64,000 bases of DNA from Ramlibacter sp. (GTDB lineage: Bacteria > Pseudomonadota > Gammaproteobacteria > Burkholderiales > Burkholderiaceae_C), in assembly GCA_030695945.1 (NCBI GenBank), contig JAUYOG010000023.1:62001-126000 (forward strand), written 5' to 3'. Shown one piece after another: positions 42,922 to 52,802 of the stretch; position 1 is the first letter of the stretch, and the number at the start of each line of letters is the position of its first letter. A model generated the notes under the pieces. That model was not told where the DNA came from and did no database searches. It worked only from the letters and a program-made list of their open reading frames with translations. A program made the position numbers and the translations under genes.

Positions 42922-42993
42922 ATGCATACGGTTCGCGCGTATTTTTTTGGCTACTTTTGGCATCTCACGTCCACCGGCGGCAGAGAGATCTGA
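42922..42993 (+). CDS. Putative aromatic amino-acid leader peptide MHTVRAYFFGYFWHLTSTGGREI
   Basis: 23-aa ORF with TAT TTT TTT GGC TAC TTT TGG codon run upstream of a terminator and DAHP synthase. Confidence 0.85.
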   Translation: MHTVRAYFFGYFWHLTSTGGREI

Positions 42994-43055
42994 GCGTACC
43001 CAGCAAAAACGCAACGACCCCCTAGCAAACCGCCGGATCCCGGCGGTTTTTTTTT
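42974..43055 (+). promoter_or_regulatory. Transcription attenuator: antiterminator CCGGCGG (42974-42980) / CCGCCGG (43030-43036) competing with terminator
   Basis: 42974-42980 is identical to the 3' arm of the terminator stem (43040-43046), so both can pair with 43030-43036. Confidence 0.8.
43030..43055 (+). terminator. Rho-independent terminator in aroG leader
   Basis: CCGCCGG-ATC-CCGGCGG stem followed by nine T residues. Confidence 0.93.
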
Positions 43056-43093
43056 GCCCGAACCCATTTTCCGAACCCGAGAGGAGCCCGCGA

Positions 43094-44218
43094 ATGAATG
43101 CCAAAGCCACGGCCGCCAGCGAAGGCTGGTATGCGCACCCCGTCGACAAGACCAGCGAGACCGACGACGAGCGCATCAAGGACATCACCGTGCTGCCCCC
43201 TCCGGAACACCTGATCCGCTTCTTCCCGATCCACGGGACGGCGGTGGAAGCGCTGATCACCGACACACGCCGCAACATCCACAACATCATGGCCGGCAAG
43301 GACGACCGCCTGCTCGTCGTGATCGGCCCCTGCTCGATCCACGATCCCGGTGCGGCCCTCGACTACGCGCGCCGGCTGAAGGAGGCGCGTGGAAAGTACG
43401 CCGGCACCCTGGAAATCGTGATGCGGGTCTATTTCGAGAAGCCGCGCACGACCGTCGGCTGGAAGGGCCTGATCAACGACCCCTACCTCGACGAGAGCTA
43501 CCGCATCGACGAGGGCTTGCGCATCGCGCGGCAGCTGCTGATCGAGATCAACCGCCTGGGCCTGCCGGCCGGCAGCGAGTTCCTGGACGTCATCTCGCCG
43601 CAGTACATCGGCGACCTGATCTCCTGGGGCGCGATCGGCGCGCGCACGACGGAAAGCCAGGTGCACCGGGAGCTTGCGTCGGGCCTCTCGGCGCCGATCG
43701 GCTTCAAGAACGGCACCGACGGCAACATCCGGATCGCCACGGATGCGATCCAGGCGGCCGCCCGCGGGCACCATTTCCTGTCCGTGCACAAGAACGGCCA
43801 GGTGGCGATCGTGCAGACCAACGGCAACAAGGACTGCCACGTGATCCTGCGCGGGGGCAGGGCGCCCAACTACGACTTCGCCAGCGTGGCGGCGGCCTGC
43901 AAGGACCTGGAAGCGGCCAGGCTGCCGCAGACGCTGATGGTCGATTGCAGCCATGCCAACAGCAGCAAGCAGCACGACAGGCAGGTGGACGTGGCGCGGG
44001 ATATCGCCGGCCAGGTCGCCAGGGGGTCGCACTGCGTTTTCGGCGTGATGGTGGAAAGCCACCTGAACGCCGGCGCCCAGAAGTTCACGCCCGGCAAGGA
44101 CGATCCGGCCGCGCTGGACTACGGCAAGAGCATCACGGATGCCTGCCTGGGCTGGGGCGAGTCGCTCCAGGTGCTCGACCTCTTGTCCGATGCCGTCAAG
44201 GCACGCCGTCTCCTCTAA
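43094..44218 (+). CDS. aroG: 3-deoxy-7-phosphoheptulonate (DAHP) synthase, class I
   Basis: VVIGPCSIHDPGAALDYARRL, MRVYFEKPRTTVGWKGLINDP, GARTTESQVHRELASGL, MVDCSHANSSKQ. Confidence 0.96.
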   Translation: MNAKATAASEGWYAHPVDKTSETDDERIKDITVLPPPEHLIRFFPIHGTAVEALITDTRRNIHNIMAGKDDRLLVVIGPCSIHDPGAALDYARRLKEARGKYAGTLEIVMRVYFEKPRTTVGWKGLINDPYLDESYRIDEGLRIARQLLIEINRLGLPAGSEFLDVISPQYIGDLISWGAIGARTTESQVHRELASGLSAPIGFKNGTDGNIRIATDAIQAAARGHHFLSVHKNGQVAIVQTNGNKDCHVILRGGRAPNYDFASVAAACKDLEAARLPQTLMVDCSHANSSKQHDRQVDVARDIAGQVARGSHCVFGVMVESHLNAGAQKFTPGKDDPAALDYGKSITDACLGWGESLQVLDLLSDAVKARRLL

Positions 44219-44309
44219 ACCAGCCATATACAGAAACACTGTTTACATAAAGTAACGTTTGGGGTAGATTTGCTCCCGGCCCCGCAGTGCACTTGGGGCT
44301 GCCAGCAAT

Positions 44310-45323
44310 ATGACCATTGAACATCCTGTGCTGCGCCTGGGCCTCGCCGGTTTCTCGGCACGGGAGCAGGACGAGATCAGGGCGGCCGTTCCGGCCGTCG
44401 CCCCGGGAGTGCCGTGGGTGCTGGCCGAACTCGGCGACGCCGATGCATGGTGGGTGAATGGCTCGCGACTGCGCATGCTGGACGAGGCGACGGTCAAGGT
44501 CGCCGCTGCGGAGGCGACGGCCCGATCCCTGCGCCTGCGGTTGCCCGACATCGACCGGCCGGTGGCGTTCACGCTGCCGCTCTCCTGCGAGGGGTTGCCG
44601 CCCGCGTACACCCTGGACGTCGCGTCGGGCGACAGCATGGCGGCTGTTCTCGGCAAGTTCGAGGACTGGCTGTCGCCCCTGACGGCGCAGTTGTGCCTGG
44701 CCTCGCACATCGTCGAGCACCAGGCCGCGCTGGGCAGCGGCATCTTCGAGGTGAGGCTGGACGGGCGGCTCCTCGCGGTGGTCGACATGCATGGCGAGGC
44801 CGGCGTGCTGCCCGGCACCGGGCCGGCGGATTTCGAGGATGCCGAATGGCGGCGGCGGGCCTCGCGCCACGTGCCCGAGGACCTCGCGCACGCCAGCATG
44901 TCGCAGCTGATGTGGCAATACAGCGTCCGCACCCAGCGGGACTTGCTCCCGCGCCATTACCGCACGGGCTTGCTCTATTTCCGGCGTCCGCCGCGGCTGC
45001 CGAACCGCCTCCTGCGCGACTCCCACCTGTTGCTGATGCGCGAGCTGGCGGGCGGGCCGGCGAGCTTCCAGGCGCTGCAGCGCGCTACCGGCCTGCACCC
45101 CGCCCGGCTTGCCCAGGACCTGGCCGCCCTGTATTTCGTCGGAACGATCACCTCGAACCCGAAGCGGGCGCCCCTGTACCAGCTGCCCCGCGCCGACCAC
45201 GTCGACCTGGCCACTGCGCACAGCAGCCTGCCTTCGGGCCTGGACTCCGGACTGCCGCGAGAGGACGGTCGCGCAGCCAGCCGGTCCGACTTGACGGCGC
45301 CGGCACCCCTTGAACGGCATTAG
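44310..45323 (+). CDS. Uncharacterised protein, tandem paralog 1 (receiver-like N-terminus, HTH-like C-terminus)
   Basis: Shares DADAWWVNG, DRPVAFTLPL, LLPRHYRTGLLYFRR, LLRDSHLLLMREL and C-terminal SDLTAPAPLERH with the next ORF. Confidence 0.8.
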   Translation: MTIEHPVLRLGLAGFSAREQDEIRAAVPAVAPGVPWVLAELGDADAWWVNGSRLRMLDEATVKVAAAEATARSLRLRLPDIDRPVAFTLPLSCEGLPPAYTLDVASGDSMAAVLGKFEDWLSPLTAQLCLASHIVEHQAALGSGIFEVRLDGRLLAVVDMHGEAGVLPGTGPADFEDAEWRRRASRHVPEDLAHASMSQLMWQYSVRTQRDLLPRHYRTGLLYFRRPPRLPNRLLRDSHLLLMRELAGGPASFQALQRATGLHPARLAQDLAALYFVGTITSNPKRAPLYQLPRADHVDLATAHSSLPSGLDSGLPREDGRAASRSDLTAPAPLERH

Positions 45324-45442
45324 CCGCGGGGCCGGTTTTCTCCCCCAAATGGGGGGCGACGGGTGCAGCCGGACGCGCCATGATGGGGCGGCGAGGCGGG
45401 GGCGCCTCGGTATGAAAGCACCAATAACAAGGAAGTACCCCG

Positions 45443-46501
45443 GTGAGAGAAGAAAAGACAGCCGGCGCAGCTGTGGAGCAGCCGATCCTCTGGCTTGGCA
45501 TGGCGGGCTTCGCTCCGCAGGAGCGGACCGTGCTCGAGGCTTCGCTGGACCGCTACGGCGGCCTGCCGCGCTGGCGTCCCAGCGCGTTCGGGGATGCCGA
45601 CGCCTGGTGGGTGAACGGCGCCAAGGTGCGGCCGACACCGGAAGGCAACCTGAAGGTCTCGCCCGGGATGCCCACCGAGCACACGCTGAACCTCAACCCC
45701 AGCGAAGTCGACCGGCCGATCGCCTTCGCCTTGCCGCTGGTCGGTGACGACTTCGAGCCGAGGTATACCTTCGACCCCGTGTCGCAGCCCAGCATCGACG
45801 GCGTGCTGTCGCAGTTCGACCATTGGCTCTGGCTTGTCCGCGCGCAATTCGTGCTGGGGGCGCAGATCATCGACCGCGCCACGACGCTGCGCCGCGACGT
45901 TTATCACGTGGGCCACGCCGGCAGGCTGCTTGCGGTGCTCGATTTTCACCACGGCAAGGCGGCGCTCGCGCCACGCGCGCATCCTGTCGACCTCTGGCAG
46001 GCCCAATGGCTCAAGCGTCCGATCGGGGCCCATGGCCTGCCCGAAAGTTTCGTGCCGATGACGCCTGCGCACCTGACCTGGACGTACGTGCGGCGCACGG
46101 ATCGCAACATGCTGCCCGAGCGCTACCGCACGCAGACGATCTACTACCGCCATGTTCCGGGCGTTCCCCTGTGGTGGCTGCGGGACTCGCAGCTCATGCT
46201 GCTGCGGGAGCTCTCGGCCGAGCCCGGGACCATCGAGGCACTGCGACAGCGCACCGGCTTGCCGCTCGGGACCATCGAGCACGACCTGAGTTGCCTCTAT
46301 TACGCCTACGCCATCACGACCACCCGGGAGAAGGCTGCGGCGCCAGTTGCCTCGCCGCACGAACGCCAGGCGCCTTCTTCCCAATCGATGATGGATTCGG
46401 TGTTCAGCAACCAGTCGCGCCCGTCGCAGCCGCATCGCGACCTGACGGCGCCCGCGCTGCTGGAACGACGGAAGCCCGCCGACCCGGACCCGGCGGACTA
46501 G
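45443..46501 (+). CDS. Uncharacterised protein, tandem paralog 2
   Basis: Shares DADAWWVNG, DRPIAFALPL, MLPERYRTQTIYYRH, WLRDSQLMLLREL and C-terminal RDLTAPALLERR with the previous ORF. Confidence 0.8.
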   Translation: MREEKTAGAAVEQPILWLGMAGFAPQERTVLEASLDRYGGLPRWRPSAFGDADAWWVNGAKVRPTPEGNLKVSPGMPTEHTLNLNPSEVDRPIAFALPLVGDDFEPRYTFDPVSQPSIDGVLSQFDHWLWLVRAQFVLGAQIIDRATTLRRDVYHVGHAGRLLAVLDFHHGKAALAPRAHPVDLWQAQWLKRPIGAHGLPESFVPMTPAHLTWTYVRRTDRNMLPERYRTQTIYYRHVPGVPLWWLRDSQLMLLRELSAEPGTIEALRQRTGLPLGTIEHDLSCLYYAYAITTTREKAAAPVASPHERQAPSSQSMMDSVFSNQSRPSQPHRDLTAPALLERRKPADPDPAD

Positions 46502-47883
46502 GCTGCTTCGCGCTGCGGCGCCGCCAGCGCGCCCAGCAGCTTCGCGTGCACGTCCCCGAAGCCGCCGTTGCTCATGCACAGGATGTGGTCACCGGGGCGG
46601 GCCACCTGCGCGACTTCCCGCACCACCTCATCGATGGAGGCGCACACCCGGGCCCGCCCGCCCATGGGCGCGAGCGCTTCCGCCGCGTCCCATTCGAGGC
46701 CGCCACTGTGGCAGAAGGAAAGGTCCGCCTGCTCGAGGCTCCAGGGCAGCTGCGCCTTCATGGCGCCGAGCTTCATGGTGTTGCTGCGCGGCTCGAACAC
46801 CGCGAGGATCCGTTGCGCGCCCACCTTGCGGCGCAGGCCATCGACGGTCGTGCGGATCGCCGTAGGATGGTGGGCGAAATCGTCGTACACCGTGACGCCG
46901 GCGACGCTGCCCCGCACCTCCATGCGCCGCTTGACATTGCGGAACTCGCGCAGCGCGCGGGCGGCGGCTTCCGGCGGGACGCCGACATGCTCGGCGGCGG
47001 CGATCGCTGCCAGCGCGTTGAGCTGGTTGTGCACGCCGGTGAGCTCCCACTCCACGCGGGCGACCGGCTTGCCGCGTTCCAGCACGTCGAAGCTGTGCGG
47101 CTCGCCTTGCGCGCAGAAATCGCTCACGGCGGCGCCGAAGCTGCGCAGCTCGCTCCAGCACCCCATGTTCAGCACGCGCTGCACGCTCTCCTCCAGGCCG
47201 TTCGCGATCACCCGCCCGCTGGACGGCACGGTGCGCACCAAGTGGTGGAACTGCCTCTCGATCGCCGGCAGGTCGTCGAAGATGTCGGCGTGGTCGAACT
47301 CGAGGTTGTTGAGGATGGCCGTTCGCGGGCGGTAATGGACGAACTTGCTGCGCTTGTCGAAGAATGCCGTGTCGTACTCGTCGGCCTCGATCACGAAGCT
47401 CTTGCCTTGCCCCAGCCGGGCCGAGATGCCGAAATTGGTAGGCACGCCGCCGACCAGGAAGCCGGGCTGCAGCCCTGCGTGTTCCAGGATCCAGGCGAGC
47501 ATGGACGTGGTGCTGGTCTTGCCGTGCGTCCCGGCCACCGCCAGCACATGCCGGCCCTGCAGCACGTGCTCGGACAGCCACTGGGGCCCGCTGGTGTAGG
47601 GCAAGCCGGCATCGAGTATGGCCTCCATCAGCGGGTAGCGCGGCGTGCCGTCGGGCTTGCGCGCGCGTGACACGACGTTGCCCACGATCCAGGCGTCGGC
47701 CTGCAGCGCGAGCTGGTCGGCACCGAAGCCTTCGATGAGGTCGATGCCCAGCGCGCGCAACTGGTCGCTCATGGGCGGGTACACGCCGGCGTCGCAGCCC
47801 GTGACCTTGTGGCCCGCCTCGCGGGCTAGTGCGGCAAGGCCTCCCATGAACGTGCCGCAGATGCCGAGGATATGGATGTGCAT
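46498..47883 (-). CDS. mpl: UDP-N-acetylmuramate:L-alanyl-gamma-D-glutamyl-meso-diaminopimelate ligase
   Basis: MHIHILGICGTFMGGLAALAREAGHKVTGCD, VAGTHGKTSTTSMLAWIL, VYDDFAHHPTAIRTTVDGLR. Confidence 0.96.
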   Translation of the reverse strand: MHIHILGICGTFMGGLAALAREAGHKVTGCDAGVYPPMSDQLRALGIDLIEGFGADQLALQADAWIVGNVVSRARKPDGTPRYPLMEAILDAGLPYTSGPQWLSEHVLQGRHVLAVAGTHGKTSTTSMLAWILEHAGLQPGFLVGGVPTNFGISARLGQGKSFVIEADEYDTAFFDKRSKFVHYRPRTAILNNLEFDHADIFDDLPAIERQFHHLVRTVPSSGRVIANGLEESVQRVLNMGCWSELRSFGAAVSDFCAQGEPHSFDVLERGKPVARVEWELTGVHNQLNALAAIAAAEHVGVPPEAAARALREFRNVKRRMEVRGSVAGVTVYDDFAHHPTAIRTTVDGLRRKVGAQRILAVFEPRSNTMKLGAMKAQLPWSLEQADLSFCHSGGLEWDAAEALAPMGGRARVCASIDEVVREVAQVARPGDHILCMSNGGFGDVHAKLLGALAAPQREAA

Positions 47884-47922
47884 CGAGCGATTATCCAAGC
47901 TTCGTCGCAGGAACTGAGCGAC

Positions 47923-47994
47923 GCCGGGCCGCCCCAAGGCGCGAACGCCCCCTCGGGGGGCAGCGAACCACACGCAGTGGGGAGCGTGGGGGCC
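47923..47994. repeat. Type A repeat copy 5
   Basis: 39-nt exact match to 12055-12093; ends AGCGTGGGGGCC. Confidence 0.85.
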
Positions 47995-47997
47995 ATG

Positions 47998-49629
47998 CTA
48001 TTTCGGGAAGCGCTCGCGTAACTTCATCTTCCAGAACTTGCCCGTCGATGTCCGCGGGACGGCCTCGATGAATTCATAACGATCGGGCAGCTGCCACTTG
48101 GCGAAACTCTGGCGCAGCAGGTGGGCATTGAAATCCCCGGGCGTTGCCGACTGGCCCGGGCGCAGCACCACGCAGGCGAGCGGCCGCTCGCTCCATTTTT
48201 CGTCGGGGATGGCGATCACCGCTGCCTCGGCGACCGCCGGGTGCGCCATGATGGCGTTCTCCAGGTCCACCGAGCTGATCCACTCGCCGCCGGACTTGAT
48301 CAGGTCCTTGGTGCGGTCCGAGATCTTCACGAAGCCCAAGGGGTCCACCGAGGCGACGTCGCCCGTGCGCAGCCACCCGTCGGCCGTGAATTTCTCCGCC
48401 TCCACCGGCACCTCATGGTAGCTCGCCGTGATGAAGGGCCCGCGCACCTGGATCTCGCCGACGCTCTTGCCGTCCCAGGGCTGGTCGCCGCCGGTGTCGC
48501 CGCGAACCCGCAGGTCCACCAGCGGCACCGGGACGCCCGCCATCGCGGCGCGGCGGTAGCGCTCGTCGGCGCTGGCGTCGCGCAGTTCGGCACGCGGGTA
48601 CGAGATGGTGCAGACCGGCGAGGTTTCCGTCATGCCCCAGCCCTGCAGGATCCAGATGCCGTGCCTGTCGAACGCGCGGATCAACGCTTCGGGCACGGCG
48701 GCGCCGCCGACCAGCGACCGCATGCCGCGCGGGAGCTTCCAGCGGCCGTGATGGGGCGACCCCTCGGCCTGCGCGGCGTCGTAAGTCTGGATCAGGCTCA
48801 TCCAGATGGTGGGCACGCCCAGCGACAGGGTCGGCGGCTCCTGCTGGATCAGGTCCAGCAGGTCCTCCGGATGCAGGTGCGGTCCGGGGAAGACCAGCTT
48901 CACGCCCATCATCACCGCGCCATAAGGCATGCCCCAGCTGTTGGCGTGGAACATGGGTGTCACCGGCAGGACGACGTCGGTGCCACGCAGGCCCCAGAAG
49001 TCGCCCAGGCTCGCCACCAGGGTGTGCAGGATGGTGGAGCGGTGGGAGTACGCGACGCCCTTGGGCCGGCCGGTGGTGCCGGACGTGTAGCACATGGCCA
49101 CCGGGTCGTTCTCGTCGTGCTCGGCGTACTCGAAGCCGTCCGGGTCGGCCACATCGAGCAACGCCTGGTAGTCGGCAAATTCCGGGGCGACGGGTGCGCC
49201 GGAGAAGGGAAAGACGATGACCTTCTCGAACTTGTGCAGGTGCGCGAACTGCCTGTACAGCGGCAGCAGGACGTCGTCGATCACGAGGAACCGGTCCTTC
49301 GCGTTGCCGGCGATCCAGCCGACCTCGTCCGGCGAAAGACGCAGGTTCAGCGTGTGCATGACGCCGCCGGCCGCGGGGATGCCGAAATAGCATTCCAGGT
49401 GGGCGTGGTGGTTCCAGCACAGCGTCGCAACCCGGTCGCCCTTCTTAAGGCCGAGCTTTTGCAGGGCGGCGCCGAGCGCGCGGGTGCGGCGGTAGAACTC
49501 GCCGTAGGTGTGCCGGCGCAAGGATTTGTCGGGCAGGCGCGAGACGATCTCGTTGCCGCCGAAGAGCTTTCCCGCTCGCTCGAGCAGGTGATTGAGCGAG
49601 AGGGGAACATCCATCATCGTGCTTTGCAT
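47998..49629 (-). CDS. Medium/long-chain acyl-CoA synthetase (AMP-forming)
   Basis: MCYTSGTTGRPKGVAYSHRS, QGWGMTETSPVCT, WLRTGDVASVDPLGFVKISDRTKDLIKSGGEWISSVDLE. Confidence 0.93.
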   Translation of the reverse strand: MQSTMMDVPLSLNHLLERAGKLFGGNEIVSRLPDKSLRRHTYGEFYRRTRALGAALQKLGLKKGDRVATLCWNHHAHLECYFGIPAAGGVMHTLNLRLSPDEVGWIAGNAKDRFLVIDDVLLPLYRQFAHLHKFEKVIVFPFSGAPVAPEFADYQALLDVADPDGFEYAEHDENDPVAMCYTSGTTGRPKGVAYSHRSTILHTLVASLGDFWGLRGTDVVLPVTPMFHANSWGMPYGAVMMGVKLVFPGPHLHPEDLLDLIQQEPPTLSLGVPTIWMSLIQTYDAAQAEGSPHHGRWKLPRGMRSLVGGAAVPEALIRAFDRHGIWILQGWGMTETSPVCTISYPRAELRDASADERYRRAAMAGVPVPLVDLRVRGDTGGDQPWDGKSVGEIQVRGPFITASYHEVPVEAEKFTADGWLRTGDVASVDPLGFVKISDRTKDLIKSGGEWISSVDLENAIMAHPAVAEAAVIAIPDEKWSERPLACVVLRPGQSATPGDFNAHLLRQSFAKWQLPDRYEFIEAVPRTSTGKFWKMKLRERFPK

Positions 49630-49693
49630 GCCGGTCTCCTTATGGAGAGCACTGTACGGCCCGGGCGGGCGTGATCAATGCAGAATGACCCCT

Positions 49694-50287
49694 ATGGAAA
49701 GCGCGAAGTCGGAGATCGCCGCGACAGCGGCACGGATGGTGGTGGAGGAGGGCCTGGAATACGGCCCCGCCAAGCGGCGGGCGGTGCGCCAGCTCGGCCT
49801 GAACAGCCGCAGCGCCTTGCCCGACAACGATGCCCTCGAGGAGGCGGTCCGCGAGTACATCGAGCTTTTCTGCGCCGACACCCAGCCTGTGGAATTGGCC
49901 GCGTTGCGCAAGCTGGCGCTGACCTGGATGGAGCGGTTGGCCCAGTTCCGGCCTTACCTGGGCGGCGCGGTCTGGCACGGGACGGCCACGCGGCTGTCCG
50001 ACATTTATATCCAGCTGTTCTGCGACGACCCGAAATCGGCCGAGATGGCGTTGATCGAGAACAAGGTCGACTACGTGCCCCGCACGGTCACGGGCCTCAA
50101 TGGCGAGCCGGTCGAGGCGCTGAGCCTGTCGAGCATCAGCCGGGAGCTTGGTGAACCCATCGGCGTCCACCTGCTGATTTACGACCACGACGACGTTCGA
50201 GGCGCACTGAAGCCTGATGCCAAGGGCCGGACCCCGCGTGGGGACATCGCCGCGGTCCGCGCGCTGGTGGAGAATCGGGCGCCATGA
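49694..50287 (+). CDS. Uncharacterised protein
   Basis: 198-aa ORF, coding-like, ATGA coupling to following TlpA-like gene; alternative ATG at 49685. Confidence 0.75.
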   Translation: MESAKSEIAATAARMVVEEGLEYGPAKRRAVRQLGLNSRSALPDNDALEEAVREYIELFCADTQPVELAALRKLALTWMERLAQFRPYLGGAVWHGTATRLSDIYIQLFCDDPKSAEMALIENKVDYVPRTVTGLNGEPVEALSLSSISRELGEPIGVHLLIYDHDDVRGALKPDAKGRTPRGDIAAVRALVENRAP

Positions 50288-50844
50288 ACGTCCAACCCGA
50301 AATCCCACCGGCTCCCGCCGATCCTGCGCGCCGCCGCCTTCTCTATGCCGGGGTCGCGGGGGCTGCGGCGCTCGCGGGTGCCGGCGCGGCGCTGTGGAAA
50401 TGGAGGGTCGAGGCAGGCCGGCGGGATGCAGCGGCCGTCCTCTGGCCGATGAGTTTCGACACCCCGACCGGTGCGACGCTGGCGATGCAATCGCTACGCG
50501 GCAAGCCGCTGGTGCTGAATTTCTGGGCCACCTGGTGCCCGCCGTGCGTGGAAGAGTTGCCGCTTCTGGACCGTTTCTACCGCGAAAATGCAGCTAAAAG
50601 CTGGCAAGTAGTCGGCTTGGCGATAGACCAGCCGAGTGCGGTGCGCAAGTTCCTCGAGCGCGCACCGGTCAGCTTTCCGATCGCCATCGCGGGCCTGGGG
50701 GGCACCGAACTGGGTCATGCATTGGGCAACCTGGGAGGCGGGCTGCCCTTCACGGTCGTCGTCGGCGCGGGTGGGGATGTGCTGCAGCGTAAAATGGGCC
50801 GGGTCACCGCCGCTGACCTGGCGGGCTGGACGCAGCTGCGATAG
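50284..50844 (+). CDS. TlpA-family thioredoxin-like protein
   Basis: N-terminal TM; LVLNFWATWCPPCVEELPLLDRFY CxxC motif. Confidence 0.92.
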   Translation: MNVQPEIPPAPADPARRRLLYAGVAGAAALAGAGAALWKWRVEAGRRDAAAVLWPMSFDTPTGATLAMQSLRGKPLVLNFWATWCPPCVEELPLLDRFYRENAAKSWQVVGLAIDQPSAVRKFLERAPVSFPIAIAGLGGTELGHALGNLGGGLPFTVVVGAGGDVLQRKMGRVTAADLAGWTQLR

Positions 50845-50985
50845 CGCAGTTCGTGCCGGGATGGGCTGGCCGCCGGTTCGTCAAGTGAAATGCTATAAAT
50901 AAACGAAAAATGGCTGCAGAAGCGTGAGTTAAGTGAATTTTGCTGTAAATTCGCCTTCCTTTCGTTCGCACGCGTTGGAGATCAA

Positions 50986-51435
50986 ATGGACTTGCGCAAA
51001 TTAAAGACGTTGATCGACCTGGTGTCGGAATCCAACGTTTCCGAGCTGGAGATCACCGAGGCCGAGGGCAAGGTTCGCATCGTCAAGGGTGGTGGCGCCT
51101 CGCCGCAGCCACTGGCCGGCCCGGCCATGGCGGTGGCTGCTCCCGCCGCTGCGCCCGCCATCGGCGCACCGGCCGCGGCCCCGGCCGCTCCCGTTCCGTC
51201 CGGCCACATCGTCAAGTCGCCCATGGTGGGCACCTTCTACCGGTCTTCGAGCCCCGGCGCCAAGCCGTTCGTCGAGATCGGAAGCCAGGTCAAGGAAGGC
51301 GAGACGATCTGCATCATCGAGGCGATGAAGATCCTCAACGAAATCGAGACCGACAAGGCCGGCACCATCGTCAAGATCCTGTGCGAAAACGGACAGGCCG
51401 TCGAATACGGGCAACCGCTGTTCGTGGTCGAGTAA
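50986..51435 (+). CDS. accB: Acetyl-CoA carboxylase biotin carboxyl carrier protein
   Basis: [25 protein letters not shown], Ala/Pro linker, [13 protein letters not shown] biotinylation motif. Confidence 0.97.
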   Translation: MDLRKLKTLIDLVSESNVSELEITEAEGKVRIVKGGGASPQPLAGPAMAVAAPAAAPAIGAPAAAPAAPVPSGHIVKSPMVGTFYRSSSPGAKPFVEIGSQVKEGETICIIEAMKILNEIETDKAGTIVKILCENGQAVEYGQPLFVVE

Positions 51436-51445
51436 GCACTCCCTC

Positions 51446-52795
51446 ATGTTCAAGAAGATTCTTGTCGCCAACAGAGGCGAGATAGCCCTTCGTATCCAGC
51501 GCGCGTGCCGCGAACTCGGCGTCAAGGCCGTGATGGTCTATTCCGAGGCCGATCGCGAGGCCAAGTACGTGAAGCTGGCGGAGGAAGCGGTGTGCATCGG
51601 CCCGGCGCCTTCGCCCCAGAGCTACCTCAACATGCCGGCCATCATTTCGGCCGCCGAGGTGACCGACGCCGAGGCAATCCATCCGGGCTACGGCTTCCTG
51701 TCGGAGAACGCCGATTTCGCCGAGCGCGTCGAGAAGAGCGGCTTCCAGTTCATCGGCCCCACGCCCGAGAACATCCGCATCATGGGCGACAAGGTCTCGG
51801 CCAAGCAGGCGATGATCAAGGCGGGCGTGCCGTGCGTGCCCGGTTCCGAAGGCGAACTGCCGGACGACCCGGTGATGATCCGCCGCACGGCCAAGGCCGT
51901 GGGCTATCCGGTGATCATCAAGGCCGCCGGGGGCGGCGGCGGGCGTGGCATGCGCGTGGTGCACACCGAGGCGGCGCTGATCAACGCGGTGCAGATGACC
52001 AAGGCGGAAGCGGGCGCGGCATTCGGCAATGCGGCCGTCTACATGGAGAAGTTCCTGCAGAACCCGCGTCACATCGAGATCCAGATCCTGTCGGACAAGC
52101 ACAAGAACGCGGTGTACCTGGGCGAGCGCGATTGCTCCATGCAGCGCCGCCACCAGAAGATCATCGAGGAAGCCCCGGCACCGGGCATCCCGCGCAAGCT
52201 GATCGAGAAGATCGGCGAGCGCTGCGTCACGGCCTGCAAGAAGATCGGCTACCGCGGCGCGGGCACCTTCGAGTTCCTGTACGAGAACGGCGAGTTCTAT
52301 TTCATCGAGATGAATACGCGCGTCCAGGTGGAGCACCCCGTCACCGAGCTGATCAGCGGCGTGGACATCGTGAAGACGCAGATCATGGTGGCCGCCGGGG
52401 AGAAGCTGCCTTTCGCCCAGCGCGACATCACCTTGCGCGGCCACGCGATCGAATGCCGCGTGAACGCGGAGGACCCGTACAAGTTCGTGCCTTCGCCGGG
52501 TCGCATCACCATGTGGCACGCGCCGGGCGGCCCGGGCGTGCGAGTGGATTCCCACGTCTACACCAATTATTTCGTGCCGCCGAACTACGACTCGATGATC
52601 GGCAAGATCATCGTGCACGGCGACACGCGCGAGCAGGCCCTGGCGCGCATGCGCACCGCCCTGCTCGAAACCGTGGTGGAAGGCATCAACACCAACATCG
52701 CGCTGCACCGCGAGCTGATGGTGGACGCCAAGTTCATGGACGGCGGCACCAACATCCACTACCTGGAAGAGTGGCTGTCGCACCACAAGCGGTAG
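51446..52795 (+). CDS. accC: Acetyl-CoA carboxylase biotin carboxylase subunit
   Basis: [54 protein letters not shown]. Confidence 0.98.
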   Translation: MFKKILVANRGEIALRIQRACRELGVKAVMVYSEADREAKYVKLAEEAVCIGPAPSPQSYLNMPAIISAAEVTDAEAIHPGYGFLSENADFAERVEKSGFQFIGPTPENIRIMGDKVSAKQAMIKAGVPCVPGSEGELPDDPVMIRRTAKAVGYPVIIKAAGGGGGRGMRVVHTEAALINAVQMTKAEAGAAFGNAAVYMEKFLQNPRHIEIQILSDKHKNAVYLGERDCSMQRRHQKIIEEAPAPGIPRKLIEKIGERCVTACKKIGYRGAGTFEFLYENGEFYFIEMNTRVQVEHPVTELISGVDIVKTQIMVAAGEKLPFAQRDITLRGHAIECRVNAEDPYKFVPSPGRITMWHAPGGPGVRVDSHVYTNYFVPPNYDSMIGKIIVHGDTREQALARMRTALLETVVEGINTNIALHRELMVDAKFMDGGTNIHYLEEWLSHHKR

Positions 52796-52802
52796 AAATG
52801 GC

